From Candidatus Binatota bacterium (GTDB lineage: Bacteria; Desulfobacterota; Binatia; UBA1149): 64,000 nucleotides of DNA. A model generated the notes under the pieces. The model searched no databases and was not told where the DNA came from. It saw only the letters and a program-made list of their open reading frames with translations. The stretch covers positions 1-64,000 of the forward strand of contig DUBO01000060.1 in NCBI GenBank assembly GCA_012960245.1, given 5' to 3'. Positions within the stretch are counted from its first letter, which is position 1; each line of letters begins with the position of its first letter. A program made the position numbers and the translations under genes. Shown piece after piece: positions 52,441-61,012 of the stretch.

Positions 52441-54591
52441 ATGATGTTGAGGGCCGTTTCGACCATTCTGCTGCTGCTGGTGCTGCTGCTGCCGGGTTAC
52501 TCGCCAGCCGACGTGGTTGAGGCGCCGAACCTGCGCCTGGAGCTGGTTGCGGCAGTGGACACCGTGCAGCCCGGGAGCTCTTTTGACGTGGCTCTCAAGT
52601 TGACCCCGGGCGAGGGCTGGCACGTTTACTGGAAAAACCCCGGCGACGTGGGTTTGCCTACTACCCTCGACTGGCAGTTACCTGAAGGTTTGCAGGGCGG
52701 AGAGCTGGAGTTTCCTGCTCCTACTCGTTTTGTGGACGGTTCCTTCGTGAGCTACGGCTACGACGAACCGGTATTGTTGCTCTCCACTCTCACCACCTCG
52801 GCCGAGTTGGAGCCGGGCGGGCAGCTGCGGGCCGCCGCGCGGGCGGCCTGGACTGTTTGTCGAAAAGACCGTTGCATCCCCGGCAAGGCGGATCTGTCCC
52901 TGGAGCTACCGGTGCTGGCGATGCAGGCGATGAGCAACGAGGCGTGGTGGGGGCAGATAGACACTGCGCGCAGGTCTATTCCGAGTGCCGGCGAAAAGGG
53001 CTGGTCGGCCACAGCAGAGGTCTACGATGACTTCGTTCAGGTATCCTTGCGCCCGCCTGAATCTCTGGGCGCGAGTTTGTCCGAACTTCAGGTTTTTCCC
53101 CTGGCCAGGGGCCTTGTAGACGACGATGTGCCCGCGCGGAGCCAACCCGGCGGCGCTGGCCTGCTCGTCTCCCTACCGCGGCAAGCGGGCAGTGAGGTTC
53201 CCGAATCTGCACGCTTGCTCTTCAAGTGGCCGACGGTCGCTAAGCAGCAGTTGGGCAACCGACAGGCCCGCTACGATGCCGTGGAGTTGGACGTTGAGCT
53301 GAAGACTGTCAGCGGCCCATTGTCTTCATTGTTGGCGCCGCCGGTCTCTGACATGACCTTGATGCTGGCCCTTTTACTGGCCCTCGCTGGTGGCCTGGTG
53401 CTCAATCTCATGCCCTGTGTGTTCCCCGTGCTGTCGCTCAAGATACTGAGTTTCGTGGCGATGGCCGGCGATGAACCAGCGGCCGTACGTCGTCACGGCC
53501 TGGTTTTTGGTGCCGGTGTTGTGCTCTCTTTCCAGGCGCTCGCCGCCGTTATGATTATGCTCAAGGCCGGGGGGCAGGAACTGGGCTGGGGTTTTCAACT
53601 GCAATCGCCCGCGTTCGTGGCCGCCATGGCCTTGCTCTTATTCGCTCTGGCGCTGCAACTCGTGGGGACCTTCGACGTAGGTTACTCGCTCACGGCGTCG
53701 GCCGGTCAGCTGGAGGGCGGAACGAGCGGTTACAAGGGGTCTTTTCTGAGCGGGGTACTTGCGACCGTGCTTGCCACTCCCTGCACGGCGCCCTTCATGG
53801 GAGCGGCGCTGGGTTTTGCTGTCCAGCGCCCGCCGCTCGAAGCCATGTCTGTTTTTACCGCTCTCGGGCTGGGCATGGCCTTGCCCTACGTCATGCTCTC
53901 GTTCAGTCCGACGTTACTTCGCTTTCTACCAAGACCCGGCGCCTGGATGGAGACCTTCAAGGAAGCGATGGCTTTTCCACTGTTCCTGGCCGCTGCCTGG
54001 CTGGTGTGGGTGTTTGCTGGGCAGGTGGGCAACGGAGGCCTTATTTACCTGCTCGCGGCCTTCGTTCTTGGTGGTGCTGCCGCCTGGCTGCGGGGGCACG
54101 GGCAATCTCGTCCTCGCGCGTACGCGTCGTTCGGCGTGGCAATTCTGGCCCTGCTGCTGGCCCTGCAGGGAGCCGCTCAACCCTTTTCCCGGTCGGCTGG
54201 CGCTGGTTCGCTGGCCGGAGGCGAGTACGCCGAGGGGGCTATTCAGTGGCGCGTATGGACACAGGAAGAGGTCGACCGTTTGCGAGCTGAAGGCAGGCCG
54301 GTGTTCATCGATTTTACGGCTGACTGGTGCCTGAGCTGCAAGGCCAACGAGGCGGTAGCTTTTTCTTCGCAGCGTGTCGCCGAGCGTTTTCGCGAGCTGG
54401 GAGTGGTTGCGATGAAAGCCGACTGGACGCGGGGAGACCCGCTCATCACCCGGGCCCTCGGCCGTTACGGTCGCGACGGTGTTCCCCTGTACGTGTTGTA
54501 CGATGGCAGGGGAGATTCAGAACCCCAGTTGTTACCGCAGTTGCTTACGCCCGACACTGTGCTCGAAGCGCTGGCGCGGATCGCGGCCTGA
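52441..54591 (+). CDS. DsbD/ScsB-like thiol:disulfide interchange protein
   Basis: This 716-residue protein has a signal peptide and a periplasmic N-terminal domain of the ScsB/DsbD type (GEGWHVYWKNPGDVGLPTTL, FVSYGYDEPVLLL, TVCRKDRCIPGKADL with Cys pair). Eight TM helices follow, with the redox Cys motifs LNLMPCVFPVLSLKILSF and VLATPCTAPFMGAALGFAVQ. The C-terminal thioredoxin domain carries WCLSC (FIDFTADWCLSCKANEAV). It transfers electrons from cytoplasmic thioredoxin across the membrane to periplasmic thiol proteins. The nearby VKOR-DsbA-TlpA protein may be a partner or opponent (oxidation against reduction). Leaderless promoter upstream. Confidence 0.85.
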   Translation: MMLRAVSTILLLLVLLLPGYSPADVVEAPNLRLELVAAVDTVQPGSSFDVALKLTPGEGWHVYWKNPGDVGLPTTLDWQLPEGLQGGELEFPAPTRFVDGSFVSYGYDEPVLLLSTLTTSAELEPGGQLRAAARAAWTVCRKDRCIPGKADLSLELPVLAMQAMSNEAWWGQIDTARRSIPSAGEKGWSATAEVYDDFVQVSLRPPESLGASLSELQVFPLARGLVDDDVPARSQPGGAGLLVSLPRQAGSEVPESARLLFKWPTVAKQQLGNRQARYDAVELDVELKTVSGPLSSLLAPPVSDMTLMLALLLALAGGLVLNLMPCVFPVLSLKILSFVAMAGDEPAAVRRHGLVFGAGVVLSFQALAAVMIMLKAGGQELGWGFQLQSPAFVAAMALLLFALALQLVGTFDVGYSLTASAGQLEGGTSGYKGSFLSGVLATVLATPCTAPFMGAALGFAVQRPPLEAMSVFTALGLGMALPYVMLSFSPTLLRFLPRPGAWMETFKEAMAFPLFLAAAWLVWVFAGQVGNGGLIYLLAAFVLGGAAAWLRGHGQSRPRAYASFGVAILALLLALQGAAQPFSRSAGAGSLAGGEYAEGAIQWRVWTQEEVDRLRAEGRPVFIDFTADWCLSCKANEAVAFSSQRVAERFRELGVVAMKADWTRGDPLITRALGRYGRDGVPLYVLYDGRGDSEPQLLPQLLTPDTVLEALARIAA

Positions 54592-54653
54592 CTCCTGGTC
54601 GGCCCGAGTCCGGGGCTTGCCTGTTGTAGGCGGTGGCGCTAGTTCTCGCCGGG

Positions 54654-56000
54654 ATGCCCCGTCCGACTCTTCACTCACTGACCTGCCTGCTCATCCTGGG
54701 CCTGTTGATTCCGGTGGCCGGTTGTCGCCGCGAACAAGCGGCGGTCTGCGAGGGTTGCAATGTTGTACTGGTGTCTATGGACACGCTCCGTGCCGACCAC
54801 ACGGGTGCTTACGGGTACGAATTACCGACCACCCCGCAGCTGGATCTGTTTGCGCAGGAGGCGGTGCTTTTCAAGGACGCTGTGTCACAGTCGGCCTGGA
54901 CCCGGCCTGCCCATATCTCGATGTTCACGGGTCTCTACCCCGCGGAACACGGTGTGATTTCCATGGAGGGGAACGCAAAGATGCCAGGCGACCTGCCCAC
55001 CCTGGCTGAACGTATGCGCGAAGGCGGCTACGCGACCGCCGCGTTTACCGGTGGCGCCAACATGTCGGCGCGTTTCGGCTTTGACCGTGGTTTTGACCTC
55101 TACAAGAGCCCGGGCAAGCGGATGGGCGAAAACGTGGAGCCAGCCCTGGACTGGGTAGGCTCGCTCGCTGCCGACAAGCCGTTTTTTCTCTTCGTGCACG
55201 GTTTCGAGCCCCACCGTCCTTATCGCTCCGAACCCCAGGACCGACTTGCCCTTGGCCTGGACTCGCCCCGGCGCAAGGGCTGGGCTTCGGTCTGTGAGAG
55301 CGGCGAGCGGCCCGCCGACCTTGACCGTTGGATACTCGAATACGATGCCGCAATTCACCGGGGCGATCGTGCCTTTGGACGCCTGCTCACCGGGCTCTCG
55401 GAGCGTGGCCTGGGCGATACCACCATAGTTATGTTCACCTCGGATCACGGCGAAGAGTTTTTTGAACACGGCCACTGCTTCCACCTCTATCGGCTCTATC
55501 GTGAGATTGTGCGCGTGCCCTTGCTGGTCAGGGTGCCCGGCGTCGATCCGGCCCGCGTCGCCGGGGTAGTACCGGCGTCGGTGGCTGTCGCTTCTACGCT
55601 GCTTGATCTCGTTGGACTGGGCGGGGCGGGGTTTTCCGGGGAGTCGCTGGCGCGGCTGATCACGGGCATCGGGAAGCCGGAGTTTGAGTACGTTGTGAGT
55701 GAAACCGGTTCGAGTCGCGTCTCCGGGCCATCCGGCAGAAAGGGTGGAGACGTTCGCGCTATTACTGGCGACCGGGACAAGCTCGTACACTGGGTGGACC
55801 AGCGACGACGCGAATACTATGACCTGTCATCAGACCCGGGCGAGCAGGACAACCTCGGCCGGCCACCCGAAGCAGATCGCTTGTTTGAGCGCTTACACCG
55901 CTGGACAGGCGCGCATCCACGGCGGGGAACGCAAGCAGCTATCGAGGAGCTTGACCCCCAGTTGAAACAGGAATTAAAGCAGCTGGGTTACCTGGAGTAG
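54654..56000 (+). CDS. Alkaline-phosphatase superfamily (sulfatase-like) lipoprotein
   Basis: This 448-residue lipoprotein (lipobox VAGC in LIPVAGCRRE) belongs to the sulfatase-like superfamily. Metal sites are VSMDTLRADHTGAYGYE and MFTSDHGEEFFEHGH. The nucleophile position reads SAWTRPAHISMFTG with Thr83 where sulfatases have Cys or Ser (C/S-x-P-x-R). That Thr is characteristic of phosphatase or phosphoethanolamine/phosphoglycerol transferase branches and makes formylglycine modification unlikely. The substrate is unknown. GTG 54633 is an alternative start, but ATG 54654 suits the signal peptide. The gene is downstream of the DsbD-like gene and convergent with the VKOR fusion. Confidence 0.82.
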   Translation: MPRPTLHSLTCLLILGLLIPVAGCRREQAAVCEGCNVVLVSMDTLRADHTGAYGYELPTTPQLDLFAQEAVLFKDAVSQSAWTRPAHISMFTGLYPAEHGVISMEGNAKMPGDLPTLAERMREGGYATAAFTGGANMSARFGFDRGFDLYKSPGKRMGENVEPALDWVGSLAADKPFFLFVHGFEPHRPYRSEPQDRLALGLDSPRRKGWASVCESGERPADLDRWILEYDAAIHRGDRAFGRLLTGLSERGLGDTTIVMFTSDHGEEFFEHGHCFHLYRLYREIVRVPLLVRVPGVDPARVAGVVPASVAVASTLLDLVGLGGAGFSGESLARLITGIGKPEFEYVVSETGSSRVSGPSGRKGGDVRAITGDRDKLVHWVDQRRREYYDLSSDPGEQDNLGRPPEADRLFERLHRWTGAHPRRGTQAAIEELDPQLKQELKQLGYLE

Positions 56001-56018
56001 CCGTGCGCTTGGGCTGGT

Positions 56019-58550
56019 TTACCGGCCCTGCGCGAGGCTGGGTTCCTTGAGTAGCGTTTCTATCGCGGCCCTGAGCCTGGGCTCGTCCTCGGCTGGATTG
56101 AAGCCGGTGCTCTGGTAACGGATCACGCCGTCGCCGTCGACAAGGAAGGTAGCCGGCATCGAGTGCACCAGGTATTTGCCCTTGAGGACGGCCTGGGTGT
56201 CGGTTATCACTGGAAAATCGACTTCGTAGCTTTCCGCGAACTCGATCGACCTGCTGGCCAGGCTGTCAACACCGACACTTATGACCTGGAAGCCGCGCGG
56301 GCCGAACTCCTTGTTGTAGTCGGCCAGGAAAGGGAATTCCTTTTTGCAGGGCCCACACCAGGAAGCGAAAAAGTTGAGCAGCGTGAGCTTCCCTTCGTAG
56401 GCGCTCTCACTCACTGCGTTGCCCTCGGCGTCGGTAGTCGAGAAGACCGGCGCCCTGGTATCAAGCAGGTCGGTAACGTTGGCGCTGAGCATGGAAGCGT
56501 CGACGGGTTGCGTGGCGACGTTCTCGTCTGCGCAGCAGCGGAAGCCGGTGGTCTTGTTTCGACTGCCGGGGCCTACAGTCGATGTGCGTCGGTTGCAGGC
56601 GGCACCCGATTTGCTCGAGGCGTAGCCGCCGAGCAGGGTGCGTCGGTCACGACCGCTGTCGGCCCATTCCCCTATGTTACCAGCGAGGTCGAACAGGCCC
56701 GAGGCGGTGCGGCAGCCGGCCCGGCTACCGGTGTTCGAGGGTTCGCCGGTCTGCTTGTCAGCCGAGTCGTTGCAGACGCCTTCTTCGTAGTACGGGCCGT
56801 AGGGGTACATGTTTCCTTCTATGGCGTCGTCGGCAAAGAGGTCGTTGGAGTTGTTGTCTACTGCCGTCTTGCCGGTGCACGCGCTAACCCATTCGAGTTC
56901 ACTGCAAAGGCGCTTACCGGCGGCCTCGCAGGCTTTTTCGGCGCCAAAAAAATCCACGCGCGCCGGCTCAAGTCCCGGTTGGCTCACCGCTCGGCCGTCG
57001 CGGGTGATCGCGGCCTCGTACGGGTCGATCCAGAAAGAACCGTCGCCGGCCGACACCATGGAACTGCCGTCGCCCGCGGGCGTTATCGCGACCCCGGCCT
57101 CGGCGGAGTCGGCGATTTCCAGGGCCTTTTCTATGTAATACTCCAGGATCGAGGCCGATGCCGAACCGGTGACCAGTCTGTCGTTGATATAGGTGCGAGG
57201 CGTGCCGTATATCCCCGCCCTGAAGGCAGTCTCTACATCATCAGTGACCGCCGCACGGGTGGACTCGGCTTCAAGACACGAGCGAAAGAGGTCCATGTCG
57301 GCGCCAGCCCCGGCGGCATAGTCTCCTACCGTCTGCACGTTGAGAGAGGGTTGGTTATCGTACATGAGGTCGTGCATTTTCCAGAAGAGGCCCTGTTCGC
57401 CAGCACAGTGGGCAGCCCACGCCGTCTCGCAAGCGACAGGGTGCTTGTCGAAGCCTTTCATCGAGCGGTTGCACTTTACGTTCATCGGAAAGTGGCGCAT
57501 GACCAGCCTTACGCGGTCGCCGTACTTAGCCATCACCGTTTTAAAAGAGTTGGAGAGCATCCGGCAGTAGGCGCACTGGAAGTCGGCGTACTTAACGATG
57601 GTGACGTCGGCATCGGGGTTGCCCAGCCAGAACTCGTTTTCCTTGAGCGGGGTTTCAAACATGCTCCAGCCTTCGGAGGTCTTTTTTCCGTGGCCTCTGC
57701 CAGCGACGACTGGGGAAGCAACTTTTGACGCTTCCGCGGCCGGGGCTGCCTGCTTGTCGGTCGCGCTTTCAGTAGCTGACTTGGTGGCAGGTGACCCGGT
57801 AGAAGCTGAATCTGCCGCGGCAAACTGGGCGTCTATGGCTCCGCGATAGGCAGTCTCCATCGAGCTGCCGGCTGTGTAGTAAGCCCCGAGTGCGACGCCG
57901 GCACTGACAGCCACTACCAGCAAGGCCTGCGGAATGGGCGCGGCAAACGATGCCAGTGCGCGCAGGGGTGTCTTTGTGACCTCGCGCAGGGTGGAGCCCG
58001 AAGCCTTCCAGGCGAGCAGAAATGCGGCGAGGTTTACCGTGTACAGACCTATACAGTACAGGCAGTAGGCACGCAGCCAGACGGTTGAAACCCAGGCCAG
58101 GAAGAGCGAGTAGACCACGGCTATGAGTGCCAGCAGGGCCGTCGACTGAAGGGCGAGACGGGCTTGCTGCAGCGAAACGTTGGTTGCCGTCTTGATGGCC
58201 GACAGCGCCTGCACTGCCAGGAAAGCCATCAGCGCGTAAATCGGAGCGGCGTAAAGGGCGATGGGGAGGCCGAGGAACTCGGAGTAACTCGAGGCGTTGA
58301 CCTTATCGCAGTTGAGGGCGCCTCCCAGGTTGCAGGAAGAAACATAGCTCGGGTCCAGGCCGAGTTTGAGCTTGTGCCGCACGAGGAAGACAGCCACCGC
58401 GACGCCGACCGCGCATACTGCGACCAGGGCGGCCACCAGCGCCGGCGCGTGCTCGGAAACCCCATCCTCGGCTTCTTCGCTCGCAGCCGTTTCTAGGGGC
58501 GCCGTGTTGCGGGAAGGGCGAGTTCGCCTGGACTTGTTTTTCTTTGACAT
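56019..58550 (-). CDS. VKOR-DsbA-SUMF1-TlpA multidomain thiol oxidoreductase
   Basis: This is an 843-residue membrane protein. Residues 1-35 are basic and flexible. About 37-225 form a VKOR domain with loop Cys73 and Cys81 (SSCNLGGALNCDKV) and active-site CLYC (163-166). About 300-475 form a DsbA-like thioredoxin fold (FQCAYC, Cys326/329; GTPRTYI cis-Pro). About 500-673 form a SUMF1/FGE-like domain (WIDPYEAAITRDGR, LFDLAGNIGEWADS, TTGFRCC). About 694-840 form a TlpA/redoxin domain (FASWCGPCKKEF, Cys732/735). VKOR normally oxidises DsbA-type partners. The SUMF1 region lacks the paired Cys of formylglycine enzymes. The start is at 58550 after GAGGAG. Confidence 0.88.
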   Translation of the reverse strand: MSKKNKSRRTRPSRNTAPLETAASEEAEDGVSEHAPALVAALVAVCAVGVAVAVFLVRHKLKLGLDPSYVSSCNLGGALNCDKVNASSYSEFLGLPIALYAAPIYALMAFLAVQALSAIKTATNVSLQQARLALQSTALLALIAVVYSLFLAWVSTVWLRAYCLYCIGLYTVNLAAFLLAWKASGSTLREVTKTPLRALASFAAPIPQALLVVAVSAGVALGAYYTAGSSMETAYRGAIDAQFAAADSASTGSPATKSATESATDKQAAPAAEASKVASPVVAGRGHGKKTSEGWSMFETPLKENEFWLGNPDADVTIVKYADFQCAYCRMLSNSFKTVMAKYGDRVRLVMRHFPMNVKCNRSMKGFDKHPVACETAWAAHCAGEQGLFWKMHDLMYDNQPSLNVQTVGDYAAGAGADMDLFRSCLEAESTRAAVTDDVETAFRAGIYGTPRTYINDRLVTGSASASILEYYIEKALEIADSAEAGVAITPAGDGSSMVSAGDGSFWIDPYEAAITRDGRAVSQPGLEPARVDFFGAEKACEAAGKRLCSELEWVSACTGKTAVDNNSNDLFADDAIEGNMYPYGPYYEEGVCNDSADKQTGEPSNTGSRAGCRTASGLFDLAGNIGEWADSGRDRRTLLGGYASSKSGAACNRRTSTVGPGSRNKTTGFRCCADENVATQPVDASMLSANVTDLLDTRAPVFSTTDAEGNAVSESAYEGKLTLLNFFASWCGPCKKEFPFLADYNKEFGPRGFQVISVGVDSLASRSIEFAESYEVDFPVITDTQAVLKGKYLVHSMPATFLVDGDGVIRYQSTGFNPAEDEPRLRAAIETLLKEPSLAQGR

Positions 58551-58586
58551 ATTCTGGTGAAACTCCTCTCATTATGATGCCAGAAT
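58551..58586. promoter_or_regulatory. Inverted repeat flanking the VKOR-fusion start region
   Basis: ATTCTGG (58551-58557) and CCAGAAT (58580-58586) are a perfect 7-bp inverted repeat with 22 bases between, directly upstream of the VKOR-fusion ATG. CATAAT and GAGGAG of the minus-strand leader fall between the arms. It could be an operator or an RNA hairpin covering the ribosome binding site. Confidence 0.35.
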
Positions 58587-58743
58587 GGGCACCCTTTGTG
58601 CAGCTTTTTCCACTCCGCTTGGGCACAGCACAGGCCTTGTTCTCTACTGTTCGCGGTTGGAAAACCTTGCCGGAAAATGGGACAAGGTCGAGGTTTGGCA
58701 GGGGCGGGCAGGGCAGCAAAGCGCTGCTGCCGCAGGAACAGCG

Positions 58744-59181
58744 ATGAAAACGGTTGGCCGACATCTTCTTATTGAGTTTTATGATTGCGACAGGCCCCTG
58801 CTCGATGATCTCGACAGCCTGCGGAAAATCATGATCAGGGCTGCTGAAACCGTCGGGGCCAGCGTATTAGGTGAAACCTTTCACCGCTTCGCACCCCAGG
58901 GGGTGAGCGGTACGGTGGTCATTGCCGAGTCTCACTTGTCGCTTCATACCTGGCCTGAGAACGGTTACGCGGCAATCGATATCTTCACCTGTGGCGGTCT
59001 CGTACCGGGCGACGCGTTTGGTTATCTCGCAGCCAGTCTGCACGCCGGCAGCGCACGTCAGCGCGAAATCATACGAGGCTTGCCCGAGCAGATCGACGAC
59101 GACCGAATTTTCGGAGCCGCGGATGTTAAAGTTCTGAGCCGGGAATGCGATCTGGTCGAGCTGCGCAGGGCCGAGGGCTGA
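58744..59181 (+). CDS. speH: S-adenosylmethionine decarboxylase (proenzyme)
   Basis: This 145-residue proenzyme has the self-cleavage Glu-Ser site (IAESHLSLHTWPENGYAAID), where Ser yields the pyruvoyl group. HTWPE is the conserved active-site segment of prokaryotic class 1B AdoMetDC (SpeH/SpeD). It makes decarboxylated SAM, the aminopropyl donor for spermidine synthase. ATG 58744 is preceded by AGGAA; an upstream in-frame extension from 58585 lacks similarity. Next gene: speE, nine bases downstream. Confidence 0.92.
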   Translation: MKTVGRHLLIEFYDCDRPLLDDLDSLRKIMIRAAETVGASVLGETFHRFAPQGVSGTVVIAESHLSLHTWPENGYAAIDIFTCGGLVPGDAFGYLAASLHAGSARQREIIRGLPEQIDDDRIFGAADVKVLSRECDLVELRRAEG

Positions 59182-59190
59182 TCACGCGGC

Positions 59191-60174
59191 ATGGGATTAC
59201 CGGACAAACCTGGAAGTAGCGACCAGGCAGCGGCCTTGCTTGACGGGGGGCTCATGCCGGCGACGCGCGGTGGCTTTGATGGCGAGTGGTTCACCGAGGA
59301 GGCGAACGGGTCTGCTCGCTTCGCGGTGAAGATGGACGCCCTGCTCCACGAAGAGCGATCTCCCTGGCAGAAAATTTCGGTATACGACAGCAGCTTCTTC
59401 GGCAGGGTGCTCACCCTCGATGATGTATTCATGCTCAGTGAGCGAGATGAGTTCGTTTACCATGAGATGCTCGTTCATGTTCCCCTGCTCGCGATGCCCG
59501 ATCCCGCCAGCGTTCTTATAATCGGGGGAGGCGACGGCGGTTGCCTGCGTGAGGTGTTGCGCCATGACTGCGTGCAGAGAGTCGTGCTCTGCGAGCTCGA
59601 TGAGCGCGTCAGTCGGGTCTGCGAGCAGTATTTTTCCTGGCCGGAATCAGCTTTCGCCGATGCCAGGGCCGAGTGCGTGTTCGAGGATGGGATTACCTTC
59701 ATAAAGAAGCATACTGCCGCTTTCGACCTTGTCATAGTCGACAGCACCGATCCGGTGGGCGCCGCGGTCGGTTTGTTCAGGCGGGAGTTCTACGAGGCGG
59801 TACGAGCTTGTTTGCGCAGCGGCGGAGTGATGACCGCGCAGACCGAATCACCCCACTGGAACGCCGACATGCTTGGTGCCATAAACCGTGAAATTCGCTC
59901 GGCCTTCGGCCAGGTGGATTCCTATCTCGCGATGATTCCCACTTACCCAGGTGGTTGCTGGTCCCTGGCCTGGGCCTCGTCTACTCGCCGCCCGGGGGAT
60001 TTTTTTGACCAGCAACGCGCGAAGGAAATAGCCGCATCCTGTTCTTACTACCAACCGGGTCTACAATCGGCTGCCTTTCAATTGCCGGTGTTTGCGGAGC
60101 GCGCTTGCAGCGGCGAGAACCTGTTCGAGCGTTTTGACAGCAGGGTCTACAGGAACCGAAATCGCGATGATTGA
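59191..60174 (+). CDS. speE: Spermidine synthase
   Basis: This 327-residue aminopropyltransferase has the family blocks VLTLDDVFMLSERDEFVYHE, VLIIGGGDGGCLREVL and DLVIVDSTDPVG, with the catalytic Asp of DSTDP. It moves the aminopropyl group from decarboxylated SAM to putrescine, giving spermidine and methylthioadenosine (MTA). The first ~30 residues before FDGEWFTEE are extra; ATG 59254 is an alternative start. The stop overlaps the next gene's ATG region by eight bases. Confidence 0.93.
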   Translation: MGLPDKPGSSDQAAALLDGGLMPATRGGFDGEWFTEEANGSARFAVKMDALLHEERSPWQKISVYDSSFFGRVLTLDDVFMLSERDEFVYHEMLVHVPLLAMPDPASVLIIGGGDGGCLREVLRHDCVQRVVLCELDERVSRVCEQYFSWPESAFADARAECVFEDGITFIKKHTAAFDLVIVDSTDPVGAAVGLFRREFYEAVRACLRSGGVMTAQTESPHWNADMLGAINREIRSAFGQVDSYLAMIPTYPGGCWSLAWASSTRRPGDFFDQQRAKEIAASCSYYQPGLQSAAFQLPVFAERACSGENLFERFDSRVYRNRNRDD

Positions 60175-61012
60175 AAGCAGCCAGACAGTAGCGGTGGTCA
60201 TTCCGGTGCGCGACCGTATGCAGCTGCTCGGCCGGGCGCTCGACTCGGTGCTGGCCCAGCTACGGCCACCCGATGAGATCGTGGTGGTGGATGACGGATC
60301 GGTCGACGGCAGTGCTGACCTGGTGAAGCAAGGCTACCCCGGCGTCAAGCTGTTAATGCAGGCGCCAGCGGGCGTGAGCGCGGCACGTAATCGAGGAATC
60401 GCCAGCAGTAGCTCGGACTGGCTCGCCTTTCTTGATTCGGACGACGCCTGGCATCCCGACAAGTTGCAGCGACAGTTGACGGCCCTCTCTGAACGGCCAT
60501 CGATGAAAATATGCCACTGCGACGAGATCTGGTTGCGTAACGGCCGGCGCGTGAACCCGATGCGCAAGCACGCGCGTTACGGTGGCTGGGTATTCGAGCG
60601 GTGCCTGCCGCTGTGCTGTATCTCGCCTTCGACCGCGCTGGTTCACCGGGATGTTTTTGCCTCGGTCGGCGTATTCGACGAAACCCTGCCTGCCTGCGAA
60701 GACTACGATCTCTGGTTGAGGGTCAGCGCTCGTTTTCCAGTGCTGTATCTCGACGAAAAACTCGCCACGCGTTGGGGCGGGCACGCCGACCAGCTATCCG
60801 CGCGCTACCCCGCCATGGACCGATTTCGGGTCAAAGCACTGGAGAAGGTGCTGCTCCCGGGGACGCTGCAGCCCCGCTGGCGCCGGGCGGCCGCCGCCGA
60901 GGCGCGCCGCCGCCTCGACATTCTCGCCGCCGGGTCTGAGCGCAGGGGGAGGGTGCAGGAGGCGTGTGCGTTCCGTGCACGCGCGGCCGAACTCGGCAGG
61001 TACCAGCGGTGA
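60167..61012 (+). CDS. Family 2 glycosyltransferase
   Basis: This 281-residue GT-A glycosyltransferase has AVVIPVRDRMQLLGRALDSV, the nucleotide-sugar DxD (FLDSDDAWHPDKL) and the acceptor/metal block ACEDYDLWLRVSARFPVLYL. The ATG overlaps the speE end by eight bases, and its stop overlaps the next gene's GTG, so it is embedded in a polyamine operon. The sugar and acceptor are unknown; a role in making a modified polyamine or surface glycan is speculation. Confidence 0.82.
   Translation: MIESSQTVAVVIPVRDRMQLLGRALDSVLAQLRPPDEIVVVDDGSVDGSADLVKQGYPGVKLLMQAPAGVSAARNRGIASSSSDWLAFLDSDDAWHPDKLQRQLTALSERPSMKICHCDEIWLRNGRRVNPMRKHARYGGWVFERCLPLCCISPSTALVHRDVFASVGVFDETLPACEDYDLWLRVSARFPVLYLDEKLATRWGGHADQLSARYPAMDRFRVKALEKVLLPGTLQPRWRRAAAAEARRRLDILAAGSERRGRVQEACAFRARAAELGRYQR

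Noticed and set aside
56019..58550. Formylglycine-generating enzyme for the adjacent sulfatase-like protein
   Set aside because: The SUMF1 region lacks the paired catalytic Cys (only one remains), and the neighbour has Thr, not Cys or Ser, at the position to be modified.
58585..58743. N-terminal extension of S-adenosylmethionine decarboxylase
   Set aside because: The frame is open, but the extra residues have no resemblance to the family, and ATG 58744 has a ribosome binding site and the family start MKTVGRHLLIEFYDCD.
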